Positions 16,131 through 25,399 of a stretch of DNA of 55,246 bases are shown piece by piece (the first letter of the stretch is position 1; each line of letters opens with the position of its first letter). Position numbers and translations under genes: made by a program. The DNA is from JBDTVS01 sp040007095 (GTDB lineage: Bacteria; Acidobacteriota; Vicinamibacteria; Vicinamibacterales; CAVVIG01): NCBI GenBank assembly GCA_040007095.1, contig JBDTVS010000012.1, positions 1 through 55,246 of the forward strand, in the 5' to 3' direction. A model generated the notes under the pieces. That model worked only from the letters and a program-made list of their open reading frames with translations, was not told where the DNA came from and ran no database searches.

Positions 16131-19100
16131 TTAGAAGTCGAGCTGGACCCCGAACTTCACCAGCCTGGCCTGCAGAATCTGCGTCGGACGCAGCCACGCG
16201 GATCCAAACGAGTTGTTCTGCGTGATCACGGCCGACCCGTTGAACATGTTGTAGATGTCGACGATACCCTGGAGTCGCCGGCCTTGCGGGAGTTTCACCG
16301 TCTTCGACACACGGAAGTCGATTTGCTGCAATCGATCGCCGAACACCGTGCCGGGAGGAATCAGGCTGACGGCGACGGTCGCAGTGCAGGCGCCGGTGGC
16401 CGGGCACGCCGACAAGCTGCGGCCGAGCGACGGCGCAATACTCGCATTGGGGATCGTGGCGGTCGCGAGAATCTGCGGACCAGGCAGACCCTGGTAGGTG
16501 GCCGACGTCTGCAAGCCCCACCACGGCAACGGATACACCGCCAGCGCTTTCACGTTCGGCTGGAACGGCGGCCGCACATCACAGAACGCGCTCAAACGGG
16601 GAGTGCCCGCGGTGAAGTTCGTCCCGGTGTTGAACGACACCAGGCTGAGATCGTTCACCGCATAGCAGTTGTTCGTCCGCTCGCGGCCGGTGCTGAACCC
16701 ACCCTGCACGACGACCCCTCTCGGCAGCCGCACGTTCGTCGATACGTCGATGCCGTCGAACACATCTCCTGGGTGCCGAAATGATCGGATTCCTGAATCA
16801 GGTTGAAGCTCTGTCCGAACCGGCTGGAGTTCACGTCGGAGAGACCACACAGCTGTCCGCCGCCACCGCCCGGCAGACGCGCATCCGACGGCACCGTTAT
16901 GCAATAGGGATTGAAATCCGTCGTCGTCACCCGCGTGTTCTGGGTCACGGTGAGATTGCCGAACCAGCGGCGGAAGTACCCGACATTCAGCGAGACATTG
17001 CGCGCCAGCTCGTGCTGGACGCTCACCGACCCTTCCCAGTTGAATCCGCGTGTCGAGCGCACATCGTCGGCGTACGCCTGGGTGAGGACGGTGTTGCCGA
17101 AGTTGACGTTGGTAATCGGCCCGAGCTCGCTGGTCTGCGGCACGAAGTCGCGATTGGCGTCGTTCCAGGTACGCGTCGCACTGTTCACGATGGCTGCCGC
17201 CGGATCCATCACGCGGGTGATCGTCGTCAGGTTCGGGGCCTCCATGTAACGCCCGATGCTCACCTTGAGCGCGGTCTTGCCGGTGCCGAACAGATCGTAG
17301 GACGCTCCGAGACGCGGCGAGGTGTTCTTCCAATTCGGCACGTCGTTGACCTGCGCGAAATCGACGCTGCGAAGCGGCACGTTGGGTCCCTGGCTGATGT
17401 GCTGCGCCGGAACATACGCGTTGAAGTAGTCGAACCGCACGCCAAGATTCAGCGTCAGCCGCCGGATCGTCCACTGATCCTGGGCGAAGAGGCCCATGTT
17501 GGCTTTCATGACGGCGTCGAGCGTCAATGGGGTCGCGTACACGGTGACCCGGCTGGGGGTGCCGGTGATCACACCGTTGACGCCGGCGCCGCCGTTCAAC
17601 TGGTAGGTGACGCCGTCGTTGACGACCGACTGCGTCACGTGTGACGAGCTGTGCATGAAGGTGACGCCGAACTTCACCGCATGCGAACCGGTCACATACG
17701 ACGCGGCGAGCCGCGTGTTGAACTGGAAATTGGCGTTCGCGCCGTACACGCCCGAGTAGTTGCCCCAGATGACACCGGTCGACAGTTCGGTCCACGACGG
17801 CTGGCTGGCGCTCATGCCCGGCTGAAGATAGGTCTCGAAATTCTTGCTCGCGGCGCCGGCGGAAGCCTCGAGCAGCAGGCGCGAGGTGACCGGCGAGTTC
17901 CAGCTGGATTGCAGGAGGTACATGGGCCGCGACTCGGAATAGAAGGTGGCTTCCGGAGAGGTCGTGAACGCATTGCAGCAGGCGTAGCCGTAGTACGGCC
18001 GCTTCTGCTGGCCGTTCTGGCCCTGCAGGCTCATCTTGTTCTTCGGGTTGATCTGCCACGTGACCCGCAGGCTCTGGTTGCCGTTCTCTTCGTTGTTCTG
18101 CGCCTGGCTGCTGAAATCCGGCGAGTAGGCCGGCGTGGCCGGGGTGAGGTTGAAGTAGCGGTCGGCGACGGTCTGCTGCGAGTTCTGCTTGCGATACGAA
18201 CCGTAGAACCAGACCTTGTCCTTCAACAGCGGCCCGCCGAACGCCGGATCGATGTCGTAGATTCTCGTCACCTGCGGCACCGAGACCAGGCCGAGCGCCT
18301 TCAGCGAATCGTCCAGGTTGCCGGCCTGCAGCTTGTTGTCCGTGAACGAACCGAAGAAGAAGCCCTTGAACGAGTTGCCGCCGTCGCGCGGGATGATGTT
18401 GGTCCGCAGCCCGCCATTCGGGCTCTCGGCCGACGTGCTGCCGACCTCGAGGCTGACCTCCTGGACCGTCGCGTCGTTGGGCACGATAGTGTTGAAGTTG
18501 CCGCCGGATCCCGCCCCGTGGTTGTAATAGACGCCGTCGTACAGCAGCTGCTGTTCGTTGAATCGACTGCCGTGGATGGCAATGGCTGTCGCCGAAAACG
18601 CCGTTCCTCCGACATCCTGCGTCTGCGTGACGACGCCGGGGATGAGCACGCCGATGGAGGCGACCGATTTGGTTCCGGCGGGAATGGCGTTGATGACATC
18701 GCGCGTCATGACGCGCTGCTGCACCACGTTCTGGACGTCGACGGTCGGCGCCGCGCCCGTCACCGTGACCGTCTCCGTGAGCGAGCCGACGCGCAGTTCG
18801 CCGTTGACGGTCGCTGTGAAGGACGCGGTCAGCTCGACGCCCTCCCGCTTGCTGGTATTGAAGCCGGTCAGCGTAAAGGTGACGCTGTAGGTACCTGGCA
18901 CCAGGCCCACGATCTTGTATTGCCCCTCGCCGTCGGTCACGACGGTGCGCACCTTTTCGATCAGGGCGGGGCTGGCGGCTTCAACGGTCACTCCGGGCAG
19001 GACGGCGCCGGACGAGTCCCTCACGACTCCGGCGATGCTGCTGCCGCTTTGGGCAAATGCCAGCGCGGGCAACAGGAGAAGCACGGCGAACAATCCGACC

Positions 19101-19141
19101 CAGCAAGCGAACCCTCTTCGCACACAACCTCCTTGAGACAT
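16131..19141 (-). pseudogene. Oar-like TonB-dependent receptor with a single frameshift (cluster A)
   Basis: An outer-membrane receptor of the carboxypeptidase-regulatory (Oar) type: signal peptide, Cna/CarboxypepD_reg domain (SSGAVLPGVTVEAASPALIE), plug (RDVINAIPAGTKSVAS), and a long barrel ending in GVQLDF. The frame from 19141 breaks near 16765-16772 (after HFGTQ) and stops at 16655; the other frame resumes with DVFDGIDVSTNVRLPRG and runs to 16131. Adding one base restores about 1003 residues, close to the intact 992-residue paralogue at 43335. Either a recent mutation or an assembly/base-call error near a short G run; both halves look well preserved. The ATG at 19141 lies upstream of AAGGAGG, so GTG 19123 is probably the true start. 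Confidence 0.85.
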
Positions 19142-19726
19142 CTTCTAAAGCCGATGTCACCGCAAGAATATAGGCAATTCCCGGCTTCAGAAGCTGTCCT
19201 AGCTGCGGCCGCGAAGCGGCCGCCTAGTAGCGCAGCAAAGCCGCGTTACTAGACCCGTGGAAACACCGAAACGGCCTGATCTGCACGGATTGATGATAGG
19301 GGACGGCGGACCGGCAGCCCATCCCCCGAATGGCTTACCACACGCTGCTAAGACGCCTTGGCAGCCGCGTTTTCGCCCGTGACATCGTTGGTGTCGCGAG
19401 GCGGACGGCAAATGTCAGGTTCACGGACACCTGCGACTGTATCTCCGACATGACGAACAACCGACGCCCGCCGGTTTTACAGGGCGACCCGAAGGAATTA
19501 CATGTTCGCAACCAGGAGTGCGACGACCTGAGTCGATTGCAGGGCGGGTCGAAGGACGCTCGGGGGCCCGGCGAAGAGTGATTCTGGAGCGATCCGTACA
19601 TGGCGAGCCGGGAGGACAGTTGAGCCTCCCGGTCGTGGGGGTGGGTTGTCTGCCGGCCCGCCAGATTGGCGACCGAGCGCGGTTACTCGGAACAATCAGC
19701 AAGCGCGATGCCAGGTACTAAACGGC
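19142..19726. other. Long intergenic region with three hairpins
   Basis: 585 bases between the receptor start and the small charged gene with no supportable gene. It holds a perfect 8-bp stem GCGGCCGC-GAA-GCGGCCGC (19205-19223), directly followed by a 10-base arm pair CTAGTAGCGC/GCGTTACTAG (19224-19252, one mismatch), and an 8-bp stem CCGGGAGG/CCTCCCGG (19608-19632). None has a T tract, so I do not call them terminators. The receptor promoter should lie at the left side of this region. Confidence 0.6.
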
Positions 19727-19933
19727 TTATTCGTCTACGACGCGGACGACCTCCGGATCGGGCACGGCCAGGTCCGCCACTTCGTCGTAGCCCTGATTGT
19801 GCCGTGACTTCTTGCCTTCCCGCTCCAGGTCCTGGTCGCGGTCGTTGGATTTTCGGATGCGGTCGTGCTCGGCTTTGCTTTCTTCGCCGGGCAGCGGAAC
19901 CACAACCAGGTCGTCGTCTTCTTTGCGTGACAT
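19727..19933 (-). CDS. Small charged conserved hypothetical protein, 68 aa
   Basis: ATG 19933 is preceded by CCAGGAGGTAGCT, a strong ribosome site, and defines a 68-residue very hydrophilic protein rich in Asp, Glu, Lys and Arg (KAEHDRIRKSNDRDQDLERE; C-terminus VPDPEVVRVVDE). No signal or membrane segment, so probably cytoplasmic and perhaps disordered. It lies 73 bases downstream of the DHA2 exporter on the same strand and may be co-transcribed. Not recognised; function unknown. Confidence 0.75.
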   Translation of the reverse strand: MSRKEDDDLVVVPLPGEESKAEHDRIRKSNDRDQDLEREGKKSRHNQGYDEVADLAVPDPEVVRVVDE

Positions 19934-20006
19934 AGCTACCTCCTGGCGACGCCAGTAGTCTTTGCGCGCCCTCGACGTCCAGTATGGCATGCGAGGCGCT
20001 GCCCTC

Positions 20007-21539
20007 TCATGGCAAGCGGCGCTCTTCTGCAGCCTGCTGATTTCGTGTCTGAATGCCTGCACCACACACCGCCGCAGACGCCGCGAGGGCCGCCCCGCTC
20101 AACATGACCAGGCGGAACGCCGCCACAAAGGCGTCGTCGATGGCGCTGCGGATCGTCGATGACTCGTGAGGTCCGGTCGGCACCGCGTCCAGTTCCGCGC
20201 CTGCCATCTTCGGCAGCTCGCGATCGACGGCCGCCCGCACCGACGGCGTCAGCACCAGAGCGTCGAGACGCGCGCTGACTCGAGCATCGAAGGTCCGGGC
20301 CAGCACCACGCCGAAGATCGCGATCGCCAGCAGCCCCGCCACACGGGCCACCGCGTTGTTGACGCCCGACGCCACGCCGGCATGCTGGCTATCGATGGCG
20401 CCCATCACGGTCGTCGTCAGAGGTGCCACCGCGATCGCCAGGCCAAATGCGAGAACGACCACGGCTGGAAAAAACGTCGTCCAGTAGGAGCCGCCGACGC
20501 CAGGACGCGCGTACAGCACGAAGCCGAGCGCAGCCACCGCGGGGCCAGCGGTCAGCGGAATCCGGCTGCCGACGCGCGAGACCAGGCCGCCGGACCACCG
20601 CGACAGCAGAAACAGGATCGCGGGCAACGGCAGAAGCGCTGCACCTGCCGCCGTGGCGGAGTAATGCTGGATCTGGATCAGATTCAGCGGCACAAGGAAA
20701 AGAATCAGACCGAGGGCGGCGTACAGCAGCAGCGTGAGCAGGTTGGCGAGGGTAAAGGTGCGCGAACCAAAGAGCTCAAGCGGCACCATCGGGTTCTGGG
20801 AGCGACGCTCCACGACGACCAGTAATGCAAGCGACACCCCTCCGATCGTCAGCCCTCCCAGCACGAGCGGATGGCCGGCCCCGAGCGGCTGCCATTCGAG
20901 CAGTCCGAAGACCAGTCCGCCGAGGCCAAGGACCGCGAGTGCCGCGCCACCCCAGTCGATCCGTGCCGTGCGGGACGAGTCGTGGCTTTCCTGCATGAAC
21001 CGGCACGACAGCGCGAGCACGACCAGAGCGATCGGCACGTTGAGGAAGAACACGGCGCGCCAGCTGACATGCTCGATCAGCCAGCCGCCGCTCACCGGAC
21101 CAATCGCCGTCGTCATCGCGGTGAATCCCGACCACGTCCCAATCGCGCGGCCGCGCTCGCCTTCGTCGAAGGTGGCGCTGATGATCGCGAGACTCCCTGG
21201 AACGAGAAAGGCCGCACCCACGCCCTGAAGCGCGCGACCGAGGATAAGAAGACGCGCGGACAGCGCGACGCCGCACAGAATCGACGCGGCGGTGAAGAAG
21301 ACGACGCCGAACAGGAACACGCGCTTGCGGCCGAATTGGTCGCCCAGCGACCCGCCGACGAGAATCAGCGCGCCGAGGAACAAGGCGTAGGCTTCGATCA
21401 CCCACTGCACGTCGGTGATGCTGGCATGCAGGTCGGCCTGAAGTGCGGGCAGCGCGACGTTGACGACCGTCGAGTCGATGAACGTCATGCTCGACCCGAG
21501 GATGGTCGCGCCGAGTGTCCATCGGCTCGCGGAAGTCAT
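20007..21539 (-). CDS. MFS transporter, DHA2 (EmrB/QacA) family drug exporter
   Basis: 510 residues with about 14 transmembrane segments. Family motifs are present: D-x-TVVNVALP in TM1 (FIDSTVVNVALPAL), motif A GSLGDQFGRKR between TM2 and TM3, the RALQGVGAAFLVPGSLAII motif of TM4, and motif C-like GPVSGGWLIEHVSWRAVFFLNVP. Such proteins expel toxic compounds using the proton gradient. The start codon lies only five bases from a large palindromic repeat (21545-21704), so its leader is essentially that repeat and no good ribosome site is visible. The upstream genes on the same strand are the LigD operon. Confidence 0.9.
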   Translation of the reverse strand: MTSASRWTLGATILGSSMTFIDSTVVNVALPALQADLHASITDVQWVIEAYALFLGALILVGGSLGDQFGRKRVFLFGVVFFTAASILCGVALSARLLILGRALQGVGAAFLVPGSLAIISATFDEGERGRAIGTWSGFTAMTTAIGPVSGGWLIEHVSWRAVFFLNVPIALVVLALSCRFMQESHDSSRTARIDWGGAALAVLGLGGLVFGLLEWQPLGAGHPLVLGGLTIGGVSLALLVVVERRSQNPMVPLELFGSRTFTLANLLTLLLYAALGLILFLVPLNLIQIQHYSATAAGAALLPLPAILFLLSRWSGGLVSRVGSRIPLTAGPAVAALGFVLYARPGVGGSYWTTFFPAVVVLAFGLAIAVAPLTTTVMGAIDSQHAGVASGVNNAVARVAGLLAIAIFGVVLARTFDARVSARLDALVLTPSVRAAVDRELPKMAGAELDAVPTGPHESSTIRSAIDDAFVAAFRLVMLSGAALAASAAVCGAGIQTRNQQAAEERRLP

Positions 21540-21544
21540 CGCTG

Positions 21545-21704
21545 GCAGCCCGTGGTGAAAGTCCGTCGTCGCATCGAGGCGGGCGATGCGCCCGGATCGC
21601 CAGGCGCGAAACGCGAGAATACCGGGAATATTTGAGCGTTGAGCAACGCCGCGAGGCGGGATGCAGCGCTCGCCGAATGCAGACGGACTTTTACCACGGG
21701 CTGC
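21545..21704. repeat. 160-bp palindromic dispersed element, copy R2
   Basis: Its ends are 23-base complementary arms (21545-21567 and 21682-21704, 22 of 23 pairing). The core holds GGCGGGCGATGCGCCC and a hairpin-like TACCGGGAATATTTGAGCG followed by GAGCAACGCCGCGAGGCGGG. It exactly fills the space between the start of the DHA2 gene and the stop codon of the LigD polymerase gene. The right 55 bases are nearly identical to window 1-55, and the core resembles 32033-32190. No transposase is nearby. Confidence 0.85.
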
Positions 21705-22622
21705 CTAGGGACGAGCGCGCCGGAGCTGCGCCATCGGCCGCTTGATCGACCAGCCTTCGCTCCGATCCTTCGCGCGTGGGCTTCGGCCGGCAAGCGGCTT
21801 GCGCCGGTGCAGGCCCGACCACAGGTCGCCGACCGCCGCGATCCGCTCGGCCATCGCTCGCATCGTGAACGTCCGCGGTCCGACCTCGCCGCGTTCGATT
21901 TCCTCCCACGTGCAGGGCGCGGATACCGGAGCGCCGGGCTTCGCGCGCACCGCATAGGCCGCCGCGAATGTGGCGCTGTAGCCGTTGCGGCCCGTGTCGA
22001 CAAGGATGCGCCCGCCGCGGTCGGCCTTGCTGAACTCCTGGGTTAGGTGCTTCGGATCTCGAGCGACGAGGACCTTGCCTACTTCGTGGGCGAACGCCGA
22101 GACCTCCCCCATATCCGCCTTGCCATCGAGCGCCACGACGATGTGGAAGCCCTTCGAGCCGGATGTCTTGACCGAGCTTGGCAGCTTCAGCTCGTGCAGG
22201 AGGTCGCGAAGCCCGAGCGCCGCCGCACGCAAGACCTCAGGCTCGTCCTCGAACGGATCGAGGTCGAAGACGCAGATGTCGGGACAATACAGGTCGGGCA
22301 CGCGCGACGTCCATACATGCGGCGTGATGGTGTTCTGGTTGGCCATCCACTGCAGCGAGCGTGTGTCGGACACGATCAGATGGTGGACCGTCCCGCCCTT
22401 TTTCGGCACCTCGACCCGCTCGAGCCACTCAGGGAATCCCTTCGACACATCCTTCTGCCAGAAGCTCTGCGCGCCAAGGCCACGCGGATATCGCTCCATC
22501 GTTACCGGACGCTGTCGGATGTGCGGCAGCATCGCCGGCGCGATCGCTTCGTAATAGCCGGCCAGTTCGCCCTTCGTGATCCCGTCGTCGGGGAACAGCA
22601 GCTTCTCGGGATGGGTGATCAC
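21705..22622 (-). CDS. ligD: LigD-type polymerase (primpol) domain protein, NHEJ
   Basis: 305 residues starting at a GTG (22622) that overlaps the TGA of the ligase gene (GTGA), hence translational coupling. It starts with THPEKLLFPDDGITKGELAGYY, and has the metal motif FDLDPFED, SGSKGFHIVVAL and GRILVDTGRNGYSATFAAAYAVRA with APVSAPCTWEE: the signature of the archaeo-eukaryotic primase-like polymerase of bacterial LigD, which fills gaps during non-homologous end joining. Here it stands alone as one gene instead of being fused to the ligase and phosphoesterase domains. The first ATG-based frame upstream (to 22985) is only ligase-gene shadow. No ku gene is in the window. Confidence 0.92.
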   Translation of the reverse strand: MITHPEKLLFPDDGITKGELAGYYEAIAPAMLPHIRQRPVTMERYPRGLGAQSFWQKDVSKGFPEWLERVEVPKKGGTVHHLIVSDTRSLQWMANQNTITPHVWTSRVPDLYCPDICVFDLDPFEDEPEVLRAAALGLRDLLHELKLPSSVKTSGSKGFHIVVALDGKADMGEVSAFAHEVGKVLVARDPKHLTQEFSKADRGGRILVDTGRNGYSATFAAAYAVRAKPGAPVSAPCTWEEIERGEVGPRTFTMRAMAERIAAVGDLWSGLHRRKPLAGRSPRAKDRSEGWSIKRPMAQLRRARP

Positions 22623-23479
22623 GTCTCCCTCACGACCTCGCGTGCAGAGGTGCCCTCGCGGATACCCGTCAGTCGAGAGTGACGCAGCTTGCCGTGGACC
22701 GTCCACTCGACGAACGCCACCTCCACGACGACCTCGGGCCGCACCCAGTGCGCGCGCAGGCGCGGCAGGCCGATGGCCCTGGTGAACGGCGATGCGGCAC
22801 GCTCGATCGCATCGAAGCGAGCGCGCAGTTCGAGCAGCAGCCTGGTGTCGAAACCGGTGCCGACTTTCCCCGCGAACACGAAATCGTCTCCTTCGAAGTA
22901 GCCGACGAGCAGGGCGCCGAGGCCGACCCGTCCGCCTTGCGGATCGGTGAATCCGCCGACCACCAACGCCTGTGACGCCTCGCATTTCATCTTCAGCCAG
23001 TGCTTCGAGCGGCGGTGCTCGTAGGGCGAATCACGCCGCTTCGCGATGATCCCCTCCCAACCCTCCCGGCACGCGCGCTCCCAGGGCGCCGGCTCGTCGA
23101 GCGCAGCGACGCGAGCGAGGGGCGGCTCGAACGGCAGCCCGCGCAACAGTTCGCGTCGCGTATCGAGCGGAAGCCGCGTGACGTCGCGGCCGTCGATCCA
23201 CAGGATGTCGAACACATGGTACGCCGCCCCCGTCCGCCAGGTGCCCTCGCCGTCGAGGATCAGGTCCTGCGCCGGCAGATTCGCGACCGCTTCGACGATA
23301 GCAGGGTGGTGTTGCGGCAGACGATTGCGAGACCACAGTTGCACGTCGGGCCCCTGCTTGAAGGCGAGCAGGCGGATACCGTCGAACTTGCGCTCGAAGA
23401 GCCAATCGGGCCCCGTGAAACGATCCTGTGTCTGCGTCGCCGCCATCGGCTCGAGCCACTCGGGAAACGCCGCAGTCAT
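22619..23479 (-). CDS. ligD: ATP-dependent DNA ligase, LigD ligase-domain type
   Basis: 286 residues with the nucleotidyl-transfer motif KFDGIR (Lys31), LDGEG in motif III position, EGIIAKRRDSPY (motif IV) and WLKMKC (motif V), then an OB-fold domain with FAGKVGTGFD and VVVEVAFVEWT. This is the size and pattern of the LigD ligase domain or LigC, acting in end joining. It is immediately upstream of, and overlapping, the matching polymerase gene, so the pair is a split LigD. It is divergent from the FAD/cNMP gene at 23578, with 98 bases for promoters. Confidence 0.93.
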   Translation of the reverse strand: MTAAFPEWLEPMAATQTQDRFTGPDWLFERKFDGIRLLAFKQGPDVQLWSRNRLPQHHPAIVEAVANLPAQDLILDGEGTWRTGAAYHVFDILWIDGRDVTRLPLDTRRELLRGLPFEPPLARVAALDEPAPWERACREGWEGIIAKRRDSPYEHRRSKHWLKMKCEASQALVVGGFTDPQGGRVGLGALLVGYFEGDDFVFAGKVGTGFDTRLLLELRARFDAIERAASPFTRAIGLPRLRAHWVRPEVVVEVAFVEWTVHGKLRHSRLTGIREGTSAREVVRET

Positions 23480-23577
23480 CTTGGGACCAGGAGGCCGACC
23501 ATTCCGGGCGGACTATAGCAAAAGCCGCGCCCGTTGCTGAACGGACCACGTCCCCGACCTTTGCAAAGACCACGATC

Positions 23578-25323
23578 ATGACGGATATTGAGGGAATGGA
23601 TCAAGAGGACCATTGGGCGGCCGACGGCCCTGCGAAGGCGGGCGGCGGACTCGTCACCACTCAGGCGCTGTCGCCGATCGCCGGGCGTATGGACCACCTG
23701 TTTCCGACGCTGACGCCTGCGCAGATCGCGCGCGTTGCCGCGCACGGGGCCGTGCGCGCGATCCGCCAGGGGGAGACGCTCGTCGAGGCCGGCGATCACG
23801 TCGTGCCGTTCTTCGTGGTCACGGCCGGTGCAATCGAGGTCGTCCGCCCGTTGGAGACGGGCGACACGCTCGTCGCCGTCCACACGCCGGGGCAATTCAG
23901 CGGCGAGGTCAACATGATCTCGGGGCGCCGCGCGCTCTTTCGGGTCCAGGTGCGCGAGTCGGGCACGGTGATCGAGCTGGATCACGATCACCTGGTAACG
24001 CTCGTCCAGACCGACGCCGAGCTCAGCGAGATCCTGATGCGGGCGTTCATCCTTCGACGGGTGGAGTTGGTGGCGCACGGCATCGGCGACGCCGTGCTCA
24101 TCGGGTCGTCTCACTCCGCAGGCACGCTGCGCATCAGGGAGTTTCTTTCTCGTAACAACCACCCCTACGCCTACCTCGATCTCGACCGCGACGCCGACAT
24201 CCAGACGCTGCTCGATCGGTTCGCCGTTCAGGTGGCGGACGTGCCTGTCTTGATCTGCCGCTGCGAGATCGTGCTGAAGAACCCGGACAATCAGGAAATC
24301 GCCCGCTGCCTCGGCTTCAACGACGACATCGATCAGACGCACGTGCGCGACGTGGTGATCGTCGGCGCCGGACCGTCTGGTTTGGCTGCGGCGGTCTACG
24401 GGGCGTCGGAAGGCCTGGACGTCCTGGTGCTCGAGTCGAAGGCGCCCGGCGGACAGGCCGGCTCGAGCTCCAAGATCGAGAACTACCTCGGGTTTCCAAC
24501 CGGTATTTCGGGCCAGGAGCTGGCGGGGCGCGCCTACACGCAAGCCCAGAAATTCGGCGCTCAGATCATGATCGCCAAAGGCGCCGCCCGGCTCGCGTGC
24601 GACCGAAAGCCCTACGCCATCCAGATCGCTGACGGCACGCGCGTGCCGGCGCGCGCCGTGATCATCGCGACCGGGGCGGAATACCGGCGCCCCGACCTGG
24701 ACAACCTGTCGCAGTTCGAGGGCTCGGGCGTGTACTACGGCGCGACATTCGTCGAGGCGCAGCTGTGCGCCGGCGACGAAGTCGTGGTGCTGGGCGGCGG
24801 CAACTCAGCCGGCCAGGCGGCCGTGTATCTGGCGCAGACCACCAAGCGCGTGCACATCCTCGTGCGATCGAACGGTCTCGCCAACAGCATGTCGCGCTAT
24901 CTGATTCGACGCATCGAGGAGAATCCGGCGATTGTGCTGCACACGCGCGCCGAAATCGTCGGTCTCGAGGGCAACGGTCAGCTCGAACGGGTCCGTTGGC
25001 GGGACAATCTCACCGGCAGCATCGGCACCCACGAAATCAAGCACGTGTTCGTCATGACCGGAGCCGTGCCGAACTCGGGCTGGCTCGACCGGTGCGTGGC
25101 GCTCGACGCCACCGGGTTCATCAAGACCGGTCCCGACCTGTCGGCAGACGATTTGGCCGCAGCGAAATGGCCGCTGACTCGACACCCGCATCTGCTCGAA
25201 ACGAGTCTGCCTGGGGTGTTCGCCGTGGGCGACGTCCGGGGCGGCAACATCAAGCGCGTGGCGTCGGCCGTTGGCGAAGGGTCGATCGCGGTCTCTTTCG
25301 TCCATCAGGTCCTGCATGAATGA
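23578..25323 (+). CDS. cNMP-binding / glutaredoxin-like / thioredoxin-reductase-like flavoprotein lacking CxxC
   Basis: 581 residues from ATG 23578 (the frame is open from 23428, and no strong ribosome site decides). Three parts: a cyclic-nucleotide-binding fold (about 40-150: GETLVEAGDHVVPFFVV, GQFSGEVNMISGRRAL), a thioredoxin/glutaredoxin-like fold (172-247) in which the redox CxxC position reads SHSAG, and a TrxB-like FAD/NAD(P) module (GAGPSGLAAAVYGA at 263-276, GGGNSA at 406-411, final GDVRGG). Where TrxB has CATC there is YYGAT (386-390). It is probably a flavin NAD(P)H oxidoreductase or sensor controlled by a nucleotide, not a disulfide reductase. This domain order recurs in bacteria as FAD-dependent oxidoreductase. 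Confidence 0.88.
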   Translation: MTDIEGMDQEDHWAADGPAKAGGGLVTTQALSPIAGRMDHLFPTLTPAQIARVAAHGAVRAIRQGETLVEAGDHVVPFFVVTAGAIEVVRPLETGDTLVAVHTPGQFSGEVNMISGRRALFRVQVRESGTVIELDHDHLVTLVQTDAELSEILMRAFILRRVELVAHGIGDAVLIGSSHSAGTLRIREFLSRNNHPYAYLDLDRDADIQTLLDRFAVQVADVPVLICRCEIVLKNPDNQEIARCLGFNDDIDQTHVRDVVIVGAGPSGLAAAVYGASEGLDVLVLESKAPGGQAGSSSKIENYLGFPTGISGQELAGRAYTQAQKFGAQIMIAKGAARLACDRKPYAIQIADGTRVPARAVIIATGAEYRRPDLDNLSQFEGSGVYYGATFVEAQLCAGDEVVVLGGGNSAGQAAVYLAQTTKRVHILVRSNGLANSMSRYLIRRIEENPAIVLHTRAEIVGLEGNGQLERVRWRDNLTGSIGTHEIKHVFVMTGAVPNSGWLDRCVALDATGFIKTGPDLSADDLAAAKWPLTRHPHLLETSLPGVFAVGDVRGGNIKRVASAVGEGSIAVSFVHQVLHE

Positions 25324-25399
25324 ACCGGTCGCCGGTCGGCGACACCAGCCGGCGAACTCCTGGCTGCAGCTTTCTTGACAGGTGTGTCGTCGTGCCTTC

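Noticed and set aside
19205..19252. Double hairpin as terminator or riboswitch.
   Set aside because: It lies upstream of the receptor gene, has no T tract, and does not match a riboswitch consensus that I can recognise.
21545..21704. R2 as an insertion sequence or integron attC site.
   Set aside because: No transposase, integrase or integron cassette features are near, and no target duplication is visible.
22619..23479. Ligase as a phage or replicative DNA ligase.
   Set aside because: It matches LigD/LigC type motifs and is coupled to a LigD polymerase gene; no phage genes are near.
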